From: Halogranum amylolyticum
GTDB lineage: Archaea; Halobacteriota; Halobacteria; Halobacteriales; Haloferacaceae
Reading direction: 5' to 3'
Assembly (NCBI RefSeq): GCF_900110465.1
Contig: NZ_FODV01000009.1
Span: 1-64,000 of the forward strand
Length of the DNA: 64,000 nucleotides
The notes under the pieces are model-generated. The model worked only from the letters and a program-made list of their open reading frames with translations. It had not been told where the DNA came from and did not search any database. A program made the translations under genes and the position numbers. How positions within the stretch are numbered: the first letter of the stretch is position 1; every line of letters starts with the position of its first letter. Positions 22,191-31,667 of the stretch are shown here, in pieces.

Positions 22191-22913
22191 ATGTCCTTCG
22201 GAACCCCCTCGACACCCAACTGGCGCCCCACGCGACAGGAACTGCTCGTCGGTGCGGCGGTGGTGAACGCGGAACTGCTCGTCGTCCTGCTTTATCTCGC
22301 GTTCATCCCCGTCCGCATCCAGTCGTGGCGGTTCATCGCCTACGGCTTCCTCTGGATCAACGTCGGCCTCTACGCCGTCGCGAAGACCGACCCCGCACCG
22401 ACCGACCCGCGGACGCGGCGTATCGCACTGCTCGTCGCCGGCGGCTACTTCCTGCTTCTCGCCGTCGCCGGCGGCATCCTCGGACCGAGTCACTCGAGCC
22501 CGCTCGCCGCGCTCATCACCGACGGTCACACGCACAGTCACACCGCGAACGCGGCCGGCGCGAGCTTCGACGTCCGACTGCTGGTGCCGGGGTGGGGGCC
22601 GTCGTTCGTCTATCAGGGTGGCTGGTTCTTGGTCATCCTGATGCCGTACAAGGTGGTCGGCTACGTCGCGCTGGCGTATCTGATCTACGCGACGGTCATC
22701 GACGCCGTCACCGCCAGCCTCTCGGGGGCGCTCGGCCTGCTCTCCTGTATCAGCTGTGCGTGGCCCGTCCTCGGGTCACTCGTGACGAGCGTCTTCGGCA
22801 GCGGGTCGGCGGTCGCCGTCGCCGCGACGACGTGGCCCTACGACATCTCGACCGTCGCCTTCCTCGGGGCGGTCGGGCTGTTGATGTGGCGACCGGTCGT
22901 CGGCGACGACTGA
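22191..22913 (+). CDS. Conserved haloarchaeal membrane protein, 240 aa
   Basis: Follows ctaB by 8 nt. Six or so hydrophobic helices, a histidine-rich loop (DGHTHSHTANA) and a late LSCISCAWPVLGS motif, where the Cys pair near a helix end could bind metal or heme. I recall this family (DUF7546-like) beside oxidase genes in other haloarchaea. A role in oxidase assembly or metal handling is inference. Confidence 0.7.
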   Translation: MSFGTPSTPNWRPTRQELLVGAAVVNAELLVVLLYLAFIPVRIQSWRFIAYGFLWINVGLYAVAKTDPAPTDPRTRRIALLVAGGYFLLLAVAGGILGPSHSSPLAALITDGHTHSHTANAAGASFDVRLLVPGWGPSFVYQGGWFLVILMPYKVVGYVALAYLIYATVIDAVTASLSGALGLLSCISCAWPVLGSLVTSVFGSGSAVAVAATTWPYDISTVAFLGAVGLLMWRPVVGDD

Positions 22914-22963
22914 GTCGGGACCCGGGGCCCGGACTTTTGCTCCGCCGGCACCAACGCCCACAC

Positions 22964-23194
22964 ATGACTACCGTCGACATCGAGTACTGCGTCCCCTGTG
23001 GCTTCCTGAACCGCGCCGAAGACATCCAGCACGCGCTGTTGAGCCAGTTCGGCGACGAACTCGACGCGGTCGCGCTCGTGACCGGCGACCACGGCGTCCT
23101 CCGAGTCGACGTCGACGGCGAACCCGTCTGGGACAAAAGCGAGGACGACTACGACGTCGACGAGATCACGCGGCGAGTGCGCGCCGAACTCTAG
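22964..23194 (+). CDS. SelT/SelW/Rdx-like thioredoxin-fold protein, 76 aa
   Basis: Starts MTTVDIEYCVPCGF: a β-strand followed by CVPC, the redox motif of the Rdx (SelW/SelT/SelH) family, then NRAEDIQHALLSQFG and GVLRVDVDGEPVWDK. Small cytosolic oxidoreductase. Its stop overlaps the convergent methyltransferase gene by 4 nt. Confidence 0.82.
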   Translation: MTTVDIEYCVPCGFLNRAEDIQHALLSQFGDELDAVALVTGDHGVLRVDVDGEPVWDKSEDDYDVDEITRRVRAEL

Positions 23195-23814
23195 GCGACC
23201 TGTGCCAGCACGAGCGGGAACTTCGCGTCGTCGTTGCCGTCGTCGAGGTCGTCGTCGACGATCCACGCATCTTCGACGCTGAATCCGACTGCTCCGAGCA
23301 GTTCCTGCGTCTCGTCTAACCCGCGGATATCCCACTCCATGGCGACGCCGCTCTCCAACCAGTCCGGATTCTGTCCCTCCCAAGTACTGCATCCTGTGGT
23401 GAACAGGAGCCAGCCGTCCGACCGGAGCACTCGTCTGAACTCCTTCAGGACGGTCTCGTGCTCCTCGTCCGGAACGTGGATGAATGAGTTGAACGCACAG
23501 ACCGCGTCGAAGCTGTCGACCTCGAAGGGAAGCGCGGTCATATCGCCCTGCGTGAGCCACCCTGTGGAGAGTCGCTCGCGCGCCAACTCCAACTGCGCCC
23601 GCGAGAAGTCGAGGCTCGCGACGTCGTCGTCGCCGAACCAGGTGGACGCCGGTCGACCGTCGCCACAACCGGCGTCGAGGACGCGAGGGTTCGCCGGCAG
23701 TCGCTCGGCGAGGTCGGCGAGCAGTTCCTCGTCGTGGGTGTCGTCACCTCGCGCTCGTTGATAGTCCTCGGCGAGCGCGTCGTAACCGCGGCGGACGGCG
23801 TTGCGGTCGGTCAT
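23191..23814 (-). CDS. Class I SAM-dependent methyltransferase
   Basis: 207 aa. Motif I VLDAGCGDGRPAS, SLDFSRAQLELAR (motif II) and TQGDMTALPFEVDSFDAVCAFNSF (motifs III/IV). UbiE/type-11 methyltransferase family; substrate not deducible. Monocistronic, convergent with the SelT-like gene. Confidence 0.82.
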   Translation of the reverse strand: MTDRNAVRRGYDALAEDYQRARGDDTHDEELLADLAERLPANPRVLDAGCGDGRPASTWFGDDDVASLDFSRAQLELARERLSTGWLTQGDMTALPFEVDSFDAVCAFNSFIHVPDEEHETVLKEFRRVLRSDGWLLFTTGCSTWEGQNPDWLESGVAMEWDIRGLDETQELLGAVGFSVEDAWIVDDDLDDGNDDAKFPLVLAQVA

Positions 23815-23870
23815 CGGTTGTTTCTCCGACAGCTGACACAAATGTTTTCGGGTGGTGTGTGAACCGGTCG

Positions 23871-24902
23871 CTAGTCGCGGTGACCCCACCGTTTCCCATC
23901 TTCGGCGTAGCGGGCCTCCGAGATGCGCTCGAACTGGTCGGTGCTGAGGTCGATGTCGGCCGCGCCGACGTTCTCGTCCAACTGCTCTGTCGTCCGCGCG
24001 CCGACGATGGGGATGCAGGTGAACGCCTCCTGGTCCATCAGCCAGCGGAGGGCGACCTGTGCGGGCGTCGCATCGTTCTCGTCGGCGACTGCGCGGATCG
24101 CGTCGAGCACCTCCCAGCCGCGGGCCGAGAGGTAGAAGTTCGAGAACCGCTCGTCGAAGCTCCCCCGCGACCCGTCGGGGGCCTTCACCTGCTTCGGGTC
24201 GTCGGGGTCGGCACGTTCGTACTTGCCGGTGAGGAACCCGCCGGCCAGCGGCGAGTAGGGACAGACCGCGAGGTCCTGGTCGGCACACACGTCGAGGTAG
24301 TCGGCGACGTCGTCACGGTAGGCCGCGTGAAACAGCGGTTGTGTCACCTCGAACCGTTCGAGTCCCTCGACGTCGGACGTCCAGAGTGCCTTCGTCAACT
24401 GCCAGGCGGCCATCGTCGACGCGCCGAGATAGTTCACCTTCCCCTCCTCGACGAGACCGGTCAGCGTCGACAGCGTCTCCTCGATGGGCGTCTCCTCGTC
24501 CCAACGATGGATGTAGTAGACGTCGAGGTAGTCCGTCCCGAGGCGGTCTAGTGTGCCCTCTATCTGTGCGCGGATGTGTTTCCGGCCGAGCCCCGAGTCG
24601 TTGGGTCCGGGCTCACCCCAGCCGTCGAACGGGAAGTAGACCTTCGAGGCGAGCACGAACTCCTCGCGGTCACGCTGGGCCAACCAGTCGCCGACGTACT
24701 CCTCGCTCGTCCCGTTGGGGTTGCCGTAGACGTTGGCCGTATCGATGAAGTTCCCGCCGCGTTCCTCGAACGTGTCCAGGAGGTCGTGCGCCTGCTCGCG
24801 GTCGGTCTCGAGCACGCCGCCCGTCTCCCGCCCGAAGCGCCACGTGCCGAAGCAGAGTTCCGAGACCGTCGTCCCCGTCGAACCGAGTCGTCGATAGTCC
24901 AT
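23871..24902 (-). CDS. Aldo/keto reductase, copy A
   Basis: 343 aa NADPH-dependent oxidoreductase. Landmarks: FIDTANVYGNPNGTSEEYVG (catalytic Asp and Tyr), LASKVYFPF (Lys), and YYIHRWDEETPIEE (His). The C-terminal IPIVGARTTEQLDENVGA binds cofactor. Related to the sugar/aldehyde-reducing AKR group near YajO; substrate unknown. Its upstream neighbour is a second copy with long stretches of identical DNA. Confidence 0.88.
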   Translation of the reverse strand: MDYRRLGSTGTTVSELCFGTWRFGRETGGVLETDREQAHDLLDTFEERGGNFIDTANVYGNPNGTSEEYVGDWLAQRDREEFVLASKVYFPFDGWGEPGPNDSGLGRKHIRAQIEGTLDRLGTDYLDVYYIHRWDEETPIEETLSTLTGLVEEGKVNYLGASTMAAWQLTKALWTSDVEGLERFEVTQPLFHAAYRDDVADYLDVCADQDLAVCPYSPLAGGFLTGKYERADPDDPKQVKAPDGSRGSFDERFSNFYLSARGWEVLDAIRAVADENDATPAQVALRWLMDQEAFTCIPIVGARTTEQLDENVGAADIDLSTDQFERISEARYAEDGKRWGHRD

Positions 24903-24954
24903 ACTCGGACGTCGTCGGCAGGTCCAAAAAAACTGTGAGTCGCGGAACTCGGTG

Positions 24955-25959
24955 TTACGCGTCGGCCTCGGCGTCGTTGCGCGCCGCCGCGATGCGCTCG
25001 AACTGATCGACGGAGAGCGAGAGCTCCGTCGCGCCGAGGTTGTCCTCGAGTTGGTCGGTCGTCCGCGCGCCGACGATAGGAATACAGGCGAACTCGGCCT
25101 GGTCCATCAGCCAGCGGAGCGCGACCTGCGCGGGCGTCGCGTCGAGTTCGTCGGCGACGGTCTCGATGGCGTCGAGCACGCGCCAACTCGTCTCCGAGAC
25201 GTAGGCGTCCTGGAAGTAGTCGACGAGGTCCGCACGCGACCCGTCGGGGCCGACCGCGCTCCCGTCGTCCGCGCGCTCGTACTTGCCGGTGAGGAAGCCA
25301 CCCGCCAGCGGCGAGTACGGACAGACCGCGAGGTCCTGGTCGGCACACACGTCGAGGTAGTCGTCGACCTCCTCGTAGGCGGCGTGGTACATCGGCTGGG
25401 TCACCTCGAACCGCTCGAGTCCCTCGACGTCGGACGTCCAGAGTGCCTTCGTCAACTGCCAGGCGGCCATCGTCGACGCGCCGAGATAGTTCACTTTCCC
25501 CTCCTCGACGAGGCCGGTGAGGGTGGAGAGCGTCTCCTCGATGGGCGTCTCCTCGTCCCAACGATGGATGTAGTAGACGTCGAGGTAGTCCGTCCCGAGA
25601 CGGTCAAGTGTGCCCTCTATCTGCGCACGGATGTGTTTCCGGCCGAGTCCCGAGTCGTTCGGACCGGGCTCACCCCAGCCGTCGAACGGGAAGTAGACTT
25701 TCGAGGCGAGCACGAAGTCCTCGCGGTCACGCTCTGCCAGCCAGTCACCGATGTACTCCTCGCTCGTCCCGTTGGGGTTGCCGTAGACGTTGGCCGTATC
25801 GATGAAGTTCCCACCACCGGCCTCGAACGTGTCCAGCAGGTCGTGTGCTTCGCTCCGTCCCGTCTCGACGACGTCGCCGGACTCCATCCCGAAGCGCCAC
25901 GTGCCGAAACAGAGTTCCGAGACTGTCGTCCCCGTCGATCCGAGTCGTCTGTAGTTCAT
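24955..25959 (-). CDS. Aldo/keto reductase, copy B
   Basis: 334 aa, same catalytic landmarks as copy A (DTANVYGNPNGTSEEYIG, LASKVYFPF, YYIHRWDEETP). The N-terminal two thirds are nearly identical to copy A, even at silent positions, with one 80-bp exact tract. The C-terminal third has diverged (no HRD end; a DGSAVGPDGSRAD loop). The start at 25959 aligns with copy A; the open frame extends upstream without homology. Possibly different substrates with a conserved catalytic core. Confidence 0.88.
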   Translation of the reverse strand: MNYRRLGSTGTTVSELCFGTWRFGMESGDVVETGRSEAHDLLDTFEAGGGNFIDTANVYGNPNGTSEEYIGDWLAERDREDFVLASKVYFPFDGWGEPGPNDSGLGRKHIRAQIEGTLDRLGTDYLDVYYIHRWDEETPIEETLSTLTGLVEEGKVNYLGASTMAAWQLTKALWTSDVEGLERFEVTQPMYHAAYEEVDDYLDVCADQDLAVCPYSPLAGGFLTGKYERADDGSAVGPDGSRADLVDYFQDAYVSETSWRVLDAIETVADELDATPAQVALRWLMDQAEFACIPIVGARTTDQLEDNLGATELSLSVDQFERIAAARNDAEADA

Positions 25960-26080
25960 GCTTCCACTCTCTGCGGGCGAACACAAAAGTGCTCGCGCCG
26001 TTTGCGTTCGTCGTCGGACTCGCAGTAGGCCGTCTCCGGACCTCCAGCAGACTTTTGTCCGCACCCGACACGGATTCGAC

Positions 26081-27094
26081 ATGCTCAGAGTCGCAGGAAT
26101 CGGTGTCGGTGACCTCGGTCGGCTGGAGCTCCGTCTGCTCGCGAACCTCGAGGACGTCGAACTCGTCGCCGGTGCGGACCCCTCACACGACGCCCGCGCG
26201 GCGTTCGCCCACGAACTCAGCGTCCCGACGTACGAGGACTACGAGGAGCTGCTCGACGAGGAAGACGTCGACGCCGCCTGTATCGTCACCCCGCACACGC
26301 TGCACTACGAGCAGGCGAAGGCCTGTCTCGAACGCGACGTCCACGTCCACTTGGAGAAGCCGATGGTGACGGACGTCGACCACGCCCACGAGCTAATCGA
26401 TCTCGCCGACGAGCGCGGCCTCGTGCTCGCGGTCGGCTACCAACGCCACTTCGACCCGCGGTTCTCGGAGATCCGACGCCTCGTCGACTCGGGCCGCATC
26501 GGCGAGGTCCACATGGCGACCTGCCATCTCGAACAGGTGTGGATCCGCTGGACGAAAGACCAGTGGCGCGGGAATCCCGACCTCTCCGGCGGCGGCCAAC
26601 TGTACGACTCCGGGTCGCATCTGCTCGACGCGCTCCTCTGGTCGACGCGGAGCACGCCCGTCTCCGTCGCCGCGACAGTGGACGACCGCGGTCACGACGT
26701 CGACGTCAACAGCGCGCTCGCGGCGACGCTCGAACGCGACGACGGCGAGGGCCAGATCACCGCGAGCATCGGCATCTCCGGCGAGGGTCAGAGCACACCA
26801 TCACCCGGCGAGATGCTCACGCTCCTCGGAACCGAAGGCACCATCAGTTTCGACGGCGAGACCGTCACCGTCATCGAGGGGGGCGTGACGTACACTGCGA
26901 CACCCGAAGACCCAGGATTCGACGCCGTCACGCGCCGCAAACTGGAGAACTTCGTCGACGCTATCCGCGGCGACGTCGAGTTGGAGATTCCGGCCGAGGA
27001 CGCGCTGAAGGTGACCGCGCTGACCGAAGGTGCCTACGAGGCGTCGGCGACGGGTCGGACCGTCGACGTCGGCGACCGACTCGACCGACCGTAG
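26081..27094 (+). CDS. Gfo/Idh/MocA-family oxidoreductase
   Basis: 337 aa. Rossmann start RVAGIGVGDLGRLEL, the family motif HVHLEKPMVTDVDHA (Glu-Lys-Pro), then GGGQLYDSGSHLLDAL in the substrate domain. NAD(P)-dependent sugar or inositol-type dehydrogenase. Divergent from the aldo/keto reductase pair and followed by a zinc dehydrogenase, suggesting a sugar/polyol pathway. Confidence 0.88.
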   Translation: MLRVAGIGVGDLGRLELRLLANLEDVELVAGADPSHDARAAFAHELSVPTYEDYEELLDEEDVDAACIVTPHTLHYEQAKACLERDVHVHLEKPMVTDVDHAHELIDLADERGLVLAVGYQRHFDPRFSEIRRLVDSGRIGEVHMATCHLEQVWIRWTKDQWRGNPDLSGGGQLYDSGSHLLDALLWSTRSTPVSVAATVDDRGHDVDVNSALAATLERDDGEGQITASIGISGEGQSTPSPGEMLTLLGTEGTISFDGETVTVIEGGVTYTATPEDPGFDAVTRRKLENFVDAIRGDVELEIPAEDALKVTALTEGAYEASATGRTVDVGDRLDRP

Positions 27095-27168
27095 CCGTCG
27101 GCGAATCGAGAACTCGTCTCCCGTTCTACGCTAGTCGTTAACTCGTCTCAGACCAACTAGTAGACGCC

Positions 27169-28239
27169 ATGCAGGCAGCCACCTATCACGGCCAGCGAGA
27201 CATCCGTATCGAAGACGTCGACGAGAGAGACGTCGGCCCGGAAGACGTTCGGGTCGAAGTCGACTCCTGTGGTATCTGCGGGTCGGATCTCCACGAGTAC
27301 GCCGCCGGACCGATCTTCATCCCCGAGGGCGAACCGCACCCGGTCTCTGGCGAGGTCGCACCCGTCACGATGGGCCACGAGTTCAGCGGCACGGTGACCG
27401 AACTCGGGGCCGACGTGACGGCGCTCGAGGTCGGCGACCCCGTCGCCATCAACCCCATCCTCTACTGTGGCGAGTGTCGACAGTGCAGGGAGGGCAACTA
27501 CCACATCTGCGACTCCATCGGCTTCACCGGCCTCTCCGGCGGCGGCGGCGGGTTCGCCGAGAACATCGTCGTGAAGGCCGAACAGGCCGTTCCGCTCGTC
27601 GAGGGAGTGCCGCTGGAGTACGGCGCGCTGGTCGAACCGCTGGCCGTCGGCCTCCACGCAGTCCGGCGGTCGGGAGTACAGGCGGGCGACAGCGTCGCCG
27701 TCTTCGGCAGCGGCCCCATCGGCCTCTCGGTCATCCAGTGTCTCCGCGCGGCGGGCGCGGGCCACATCTACGTCTCCGAGCCCCGTGCGGCGCGGAGAGA
27801 CCGTGCGCTCGACTGCGGTGCGGACGAGACTATCGACCCGACGGAGACCGACGCCGTCGAGTTCGTCACCGGCGAGACGGACGGCGGCGTCGACGTCGCC
27901 TTCGAGGTCGCGGGTATCGAGGCGACCTACAACGCGGCGCTCCAGAGTACACGCCCGAGTGGGACGATGACCGTCGTGAGCATCTGGGAGGAGGAGGTCA
28001 GTTCACACCCGAACAGTATCGTGCTCGGCGAGCGGACGGTGACGGGGACGCTCGCGTACCTCGGCGGGCCGCGTTCCGGCGAGGAGTACGGGATGGTCAT
28101 CGACATGCTCGCGGACGGGACGCTCGACCCGGAGCCACTCGTCACGGACCGTATCGGCCTCGACCACATCGTCGACGACGGGTTCGAGTCACTCCTCGAC
28201 CCCGACAGCGACCAGGTGAAGATTCTGGTGAAGCCCTGA
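27169..28239 (+). CDS. Zinc-dependent medium-chain dehydrogenase (butanediol/threonine type)
   Basis: 356 aa. Catalytic zinc site (SCGICGSDLHE, GHEFSG), structural zinc cysteines (CGECRQCREGNYHIC), and cofactor loop AVFGSGPIGLSVIQ. Closest in feel to 2,3-butanediol dehydrogenases or L-threonine dehydrogenases; the exact polyol is not deducible. Follows the Gfo/Idh gene by 74 nt in the same direction. Confidence 0.88.
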   Translation: MQAATYHGQRDIRIEDVDERDVGPEDVRVEVDSCGICGSDLHEYAAGPIFIPEGEPHPVSGEVAPVTMGHEFSGTVTELGADVTALEVGDPVAINPILYCGECRQCREGNYHICDSIGFTGLSGGGGGFAENIVVKAEQAVPLVEGVPLEYGALVEPLAVGLHAVRRSGVQAGDSVAVFGSGPIGLSVIQCLRAAGAGHIYVSEPRAARRDRALDCGADETIDPTETDAVEFVTGETDGGVDVAFEVAGIEATYNAALQSTRPSGTMTVVSIWEEEVSSHPNSIVLGERTVTGTLAYLGGPRSGEEYGMVIDMLADGTLDPEPLVTDRIGLDHIVDDGFESLLDPDSDQVKILVKP

Positions 28240-28309
28240 GGGAGGAGCCGGATCGAACTCTCCCCGACGAAAGGGAAGCCTTACCTCCGAAACGCCGTCA
28301 GCATGAGAT

Positions 28310-29245
28310 ATGGATGCGGCACTCGTCGCCGACGACGTCCGCCGGACGTACGGCGACACGGTTGCGCTCGACGGCGTCTCGCTCTCCGTCGACGAAGGCG
28401 AGGTGTTCGGACTCATCGGTCCGAACGGCGCGGGCAAGACCACGCTGGTTCGCGCACTGACGGGAACGACCGACGCCGAGGGGACGGTCCGCGTACTCGG
28501 CGAGGAGCCGACGAAAGTGGACACCCAGCGCGTCGGACTGCTCCCGCAGTCGTTCACGCCGCCCGAGCGGCTGACGGCCCGTGAACTCGTCGACTACTAC
28601 GCCGGGCTCTACGAGGAGGCACGTGACTCCGACGGCGTCCTCGCCGACGTCGGTCTCGGCGACGCGGGCGACACATGGTACGAGAACCTCTCCGGCGGCC
28701 AGCAACGGCGGGTCTGCGTCGCCACGGCACTCGTCAACGACCCCGACGTGCTCTTCCTCGACGAACCGACCACCGGCATCGACCCGGCCGGTCGGCGGGC
28801 GCTGTGGGCGCTCCTCGAGGACCTCGCCGACACCGGGACCACCGTCTTCCTCACCAGCCACTCGATGGACGAGGTCGAACGGCTCGCAGACCGCGTCGGA
28901 CTGCTGAACGACGGGCGACTCGTCGCCGTCGGTTCGCCGGGCGACCTGGTGGCCGAACACGGCGGCGAGACGCGACTCGTCGTCCGCACCGACGCCGGGA
29001 CCGACGCCCTCGTCGACGCGGGGTTCGTCGTCGAAGCCGACGCGGAGACGCTCACCTTCCACGACGTCGACCCGAGAGACATCGGCCGCGCGGTCGAGGC
29101 GCTGGAACGGGCCGGCGTCGACTACGACTCGCTCACGTGGAAACAGCCCGGACTCGAGGAGGTATATCTCCGACTGACGGGCGAGACGTTCGAGGGGATG
29201 CGACCGGCTGAGACGCCTGCCGCGACGCCGGAGGCGAGCAGATGA
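28310..29245 (+). CDS. ABC transporter ATP-binding protein
   Basis: 311 aa. Walker A GPNGAGKTT, signature LSGGQQRR, Walker B VLFLDEPTTGIDPAG, H-loop TSHSMDEVE, and a C-terminal extension of ~80 residues typical of CcmA/drug-type ABC-2 exporters. Overlaps its permease by ATGA. Substrate unknown; proximity to cox/cta genes in relatives suggests a possible link to oxidase biogenesis (inference). Confidence 0.9.
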   Translation: MDAALVADDVRRTYGDTVALDGVSLSVDEGEVFGLIGPNGAGKTTLVRALTGTTDAEGTVRVLGEEPTKVDTQRVGLLPQSFTPPERLTARELVDYYAGLYEEARDSDGVLADVGLGDAGDTWYENLSGGQQRRVCVATALVNDPDVLFLDEPTTGIDPAGRRALWALLEDLADTGTTVFLTSHSMDEVERLADRVGLLNDGRLVAVGSPGDLVAEHGGETRLVVRTDAGTDALVDAGFVVEADAETLTFHDVDPRDIGRAVEALERAGVDYDSLTWKQPGLEEVYLRLTGETFEGMRPAETPAATPEASR

Positions 29246-30006
29246 GTCGGCTGAAGCGGGTCACGGCCGCCACCCGCGCGGGCTGGCACTCCTTCCTCCG
29301 CCGCCGGACGGCGGTCTTCTTCACGTTCTTCTTCCCCGTCATCATCGTCGCCATCTTCGCGGGTCTCGTCCAGACTCAACCCACCGGCGGCGGCATCTTT
29401 GCCGAACCGCCGGCGTACTACATTCCGGGCTATCTCGCCGTCGTCGTCCTCTTCACGCCGCTCTCGCGGGTCGGCAGCGAGATCGCCCGCCACCGCGACG
29501 GCAACCAGTTCGAGAAACTGGCGACCACGCCTCTCGAACGCTGGGAGTGGCTGCTCGCGCAGACGCTCGTCAACGTCGTCGTCATCGGTCTGGCGGGGCT
29601 ACTGCTACTGGGGCTGACCGTCCTCGTCACCGGCGTGTCGATTCCGGTCACGCCCGCGACGCTCCTCTTGATCCCGTTCGTCGCCGTCGGCGTCGCGCTC
29701 TTCTGCGGTATCGGCGCGCTGCTCGGCAACTTCTCGGACTCACAGGACGGCGTCGTCGCCGCCAGCAACGCCATCGCGCTGCCGCTACTCTTCCTCTCGG
29801 AGACGTTCGTCACGCCGGATCTCCTCCCCGCGTGGTTCCGACCGGCGGTGGGGCTGTCGCCGTTGACGTACTTCTCGCGGGGCGTGCGCGCGCTGACGTA
29901 CAGCGGCGAGACGCTGTCGGCCGTGACGACGAACCTCGCCGTCCTCTGCGTGCTCGCGCTTTTCTTCTTCGCGGCGGGGGCGGTGACGATCCCGCGGACG
30001 GACTAA
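29242..30006 (+). CDS. ABC-2 type permease
   Basis: 254 aa, about six helices. FRRR-like basic N-terminus (SFLRRRTAVFF), ABC-2 family core with LATTPLERWEW, and LPLLFLSETFVTPDLLPAW (the conserved P-rich loop). Partner of the ATPase encoded just upstream. Its stop overlaps the convergent small membrane gene by 4 nt. Confidence 0.87.
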   Translation: MSRLKRVTAATRAGWHSFLRRRTAVFFTFFFPVIIVAIFAGLVQTQPTGGGIFAEPPAYYIPGYLAVVVLFTPLSRVGSEIARHRDGNQFEKLATTPLERWEWLLAQTLVNVVVIGLAGLLLLGLTVLVTGVSIPVTPATLLLIPFVAVGVALFCGIGALLGNFSDSQDGVVAASNAIALPLLFLSETFVTPDLLPAWFRPAVGLSPLTYFSRGVRALTYSGETLSAVTTNLAVLCVLALFFFAAGAVTIPRTD

Positions 30007-30368
30007 CCGTCGAGACCCAGCGTCTTCTTCCCGACGCCGACGACGAGCAACAGCCCGAACAGAACGAACGCAGGCGCGCCGAAGCGCAAGAGGTCGACGT
30101 ACTGCGGCGACGTCAGGAATCGAAGCACCCCGACCACCGTGAACTCGGGCGCGAGGAGTAACGCACCGACGAGCGGGAGGAGTACGAGTGCCAGCAGTCC
30201 GCCGGCGACGTGTCTTCCGAAGCGAACGACGAACACCGTCAGGACAGAATCGGGGAGGTGGGTTCGAGCGAACAACGCCGTCGCTTCGATTCCAGCGACG
30301 ACGACCAGTGAGACGACGGCGACGACGACAGCCGTGGCGACTGCTCTGAGCTGAATGCCGGTGAGCAT
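30003..30368 (-). CDS. Small membrane protein, 121 aa
   Basis: Three hydrophobic helices (VATAVVVAVVSLVVVAG, VAGGLLALVLLPLVGALLL, APAFVLFGLLLVVGVG). The start at 30368 (MLTGIQLRAV) is chosen because upstream sequence in frame is basic and not protein-like. Unrecognised family, convergent with the ABC permease. Confidence 0.65.
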   Translation of the reverse strand: MLTGIQLRAVATAVVVAVVSLVVVAGIEATALFARTHLPDSVLTVFVVRFGRHVAGGLLALVLLPLVGALLLAPEFTVVGVLRFLTSPQYVDLLRFGAPAFVLFGLLLVVGVGKKTLGLDG

Positions 30369-30417
30369 AGCTCGGGGTGGTCGCGTTCTCCGCGAAAAAC
30401 GTTCGGCCGTCGTTCGC

Positions 30418-31488
30418 TCAGTTGATGGGGATGCGTCCACCACCGTCGTCTCGGTCGCGTCGTCCGCGTCGGCCACGACGACCCCGTCGGGGACCGTCGC
30501 GTCGCGTCGGCTGCGGACGCTCTCCGAGGACCAGCCGCAGCGTCGTCGGGTCACCGTCCCGGAGTACGTCGATGTCGACCGGTTCGCCGGGACTCGTCTC
30601 AGTGATGAGGATACGCATCAGCTCCTCGTGGGTGTGGACCTCGTTGCCGTCGATACCAACGATGATATCACCACCGACGGGGATCTCTCTGCCCCGAACC
30701 GTCCGTGTGTAGCGCGATCCACGCAGATCGTCGCCCTCGATACCGTCGCCGACGTCGACGACGAGCACCCCACGCGGCCGGTCGAGTTCGTTCGCCTCGG
30801 CGACAGTGGGAGTCACGTCGAGCGTCCGCGTCCGGAGGTAGGAGTGGCGGTACTCGCCGTCTTCGACGAGCGCCGGAACGACCCGATTGACGATCGCGGG
30901 CGAGACGGCGAAGCCGATACCGTCGCCCTGCCGGGCACGGTTGACGCCGACGACTTCGTACCTCGTCTCGCCGCTCTCGTTTTCGCCCCCAGTTCCGGTC
31001 ACGACGCCCACCAACGGCCCCCCACTGTTGCCGGGGTTGATGGCGGCGTCGGTCTGAACCACGTCGGGGATCGCAAAGCCGTTGGAGGTCGCCATCGAGC
31101 GACTCGCACCCGAGACGATACCCGTAGTGATAGAGCCGTCGAGGCCGAGTGGGTTGCCGAGGGCCGCGACCGGCCGACCCGGTTGGGGGTTCTCTGTGGC
31201 GATGGTGAGTGCTGCCGCGGACTCCGGGAGGTTCGAGACGTGAATCACCGCGAGGTCGGTGTAGACGTCGGTGCCGACGACGCGGCCGGTTCGCCAACTG
31301 CCGTCACTGAAGCGAAGCTCCACGTCGTCGATAGCGCCGACGACGTGCTGGTTCGTGACGACGTAGCTTCCCTCGGTGACGAAGCCCGAACCGGCACCCA
31401 TCCCGGGGCCGTTGCGACTCACGTAGATGGAGACGACGGAGGGGATCACGTCGCGATACAGTCGTTCGAGATCGATGTGTGCTGTCAT
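30418..31488 (-). CDS. htrA: HtrA/DegP-type serine protease with PDZ domain
   Basis: 356 aa. The trypsin-fold triad is visible: VTNQHVVG (His), YTDLAVIHV (Asp), and INPGNSGGPLV (Ser). It is followed by a PDZ domain (GVLVVDVGDGIEGDD, DIIVGIDGNEVHTHEEL). No signal peptide or anchor is seen, so probably cytosolic, or the true start is upstream. The C-terminus is an arginine/glycine-rich basic tail, odd for a halophile and possibly nucleic-acid or membrane binding. Confidence 0.88.
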   Translation of the reverse strand: MTAHIDLERLYRDVIPSVVSIYVSRNGPGMGAGSGFVTEGSYVVTNQHVVGAIDDVELRFSDGSWRTGRVVGTDVYTDLAVIHVSNLPESAAALTIATENPQPGRPVAALGNPLGLDGSITTGIVSGASRSMATSNGFAIPDVVQTDAAINPGNSGGPLVGVVTGTGGENESGETRYEVVGVNRARQGDGIGFAVSPAIVNRVVPALVEDGEYRHSYLRTRTLDVTPTVAEANELDRPRGVLVVDVGDGIEGDDLRGSRYTRTVRGREIPVGGDIIVGIDGNEVHTHEELMRILITETSPGEPVDIDVLRDGDPTTLRLVLGERPQPTRRDGPRRGRRGRRGRRDRDDGGGRIPIN

Positions 31489-31667
31489 AGCGTCGGTGGC
31501 ACGGAGGACACTGCTCCGGCCACGCTCACCCGAGGTAAGCGCCGTGCAGTATATTACCCTGTCGAGTGCTGTCACGGGAGCGAATCGCACGGGAGTCGAG
31601 GGAATCCACAGCGAACGCTGGTGACGTCGCCGGTGTTTATGTGCGTCCACCGACGACGCTCACCCGA

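Noticed and set aside
20779..22215. 478-codon minus-strand frame opposite ctaB
   Set aside because: Arg/Asp/Glu-rich antisense artefact; ctaB motifs are complete.
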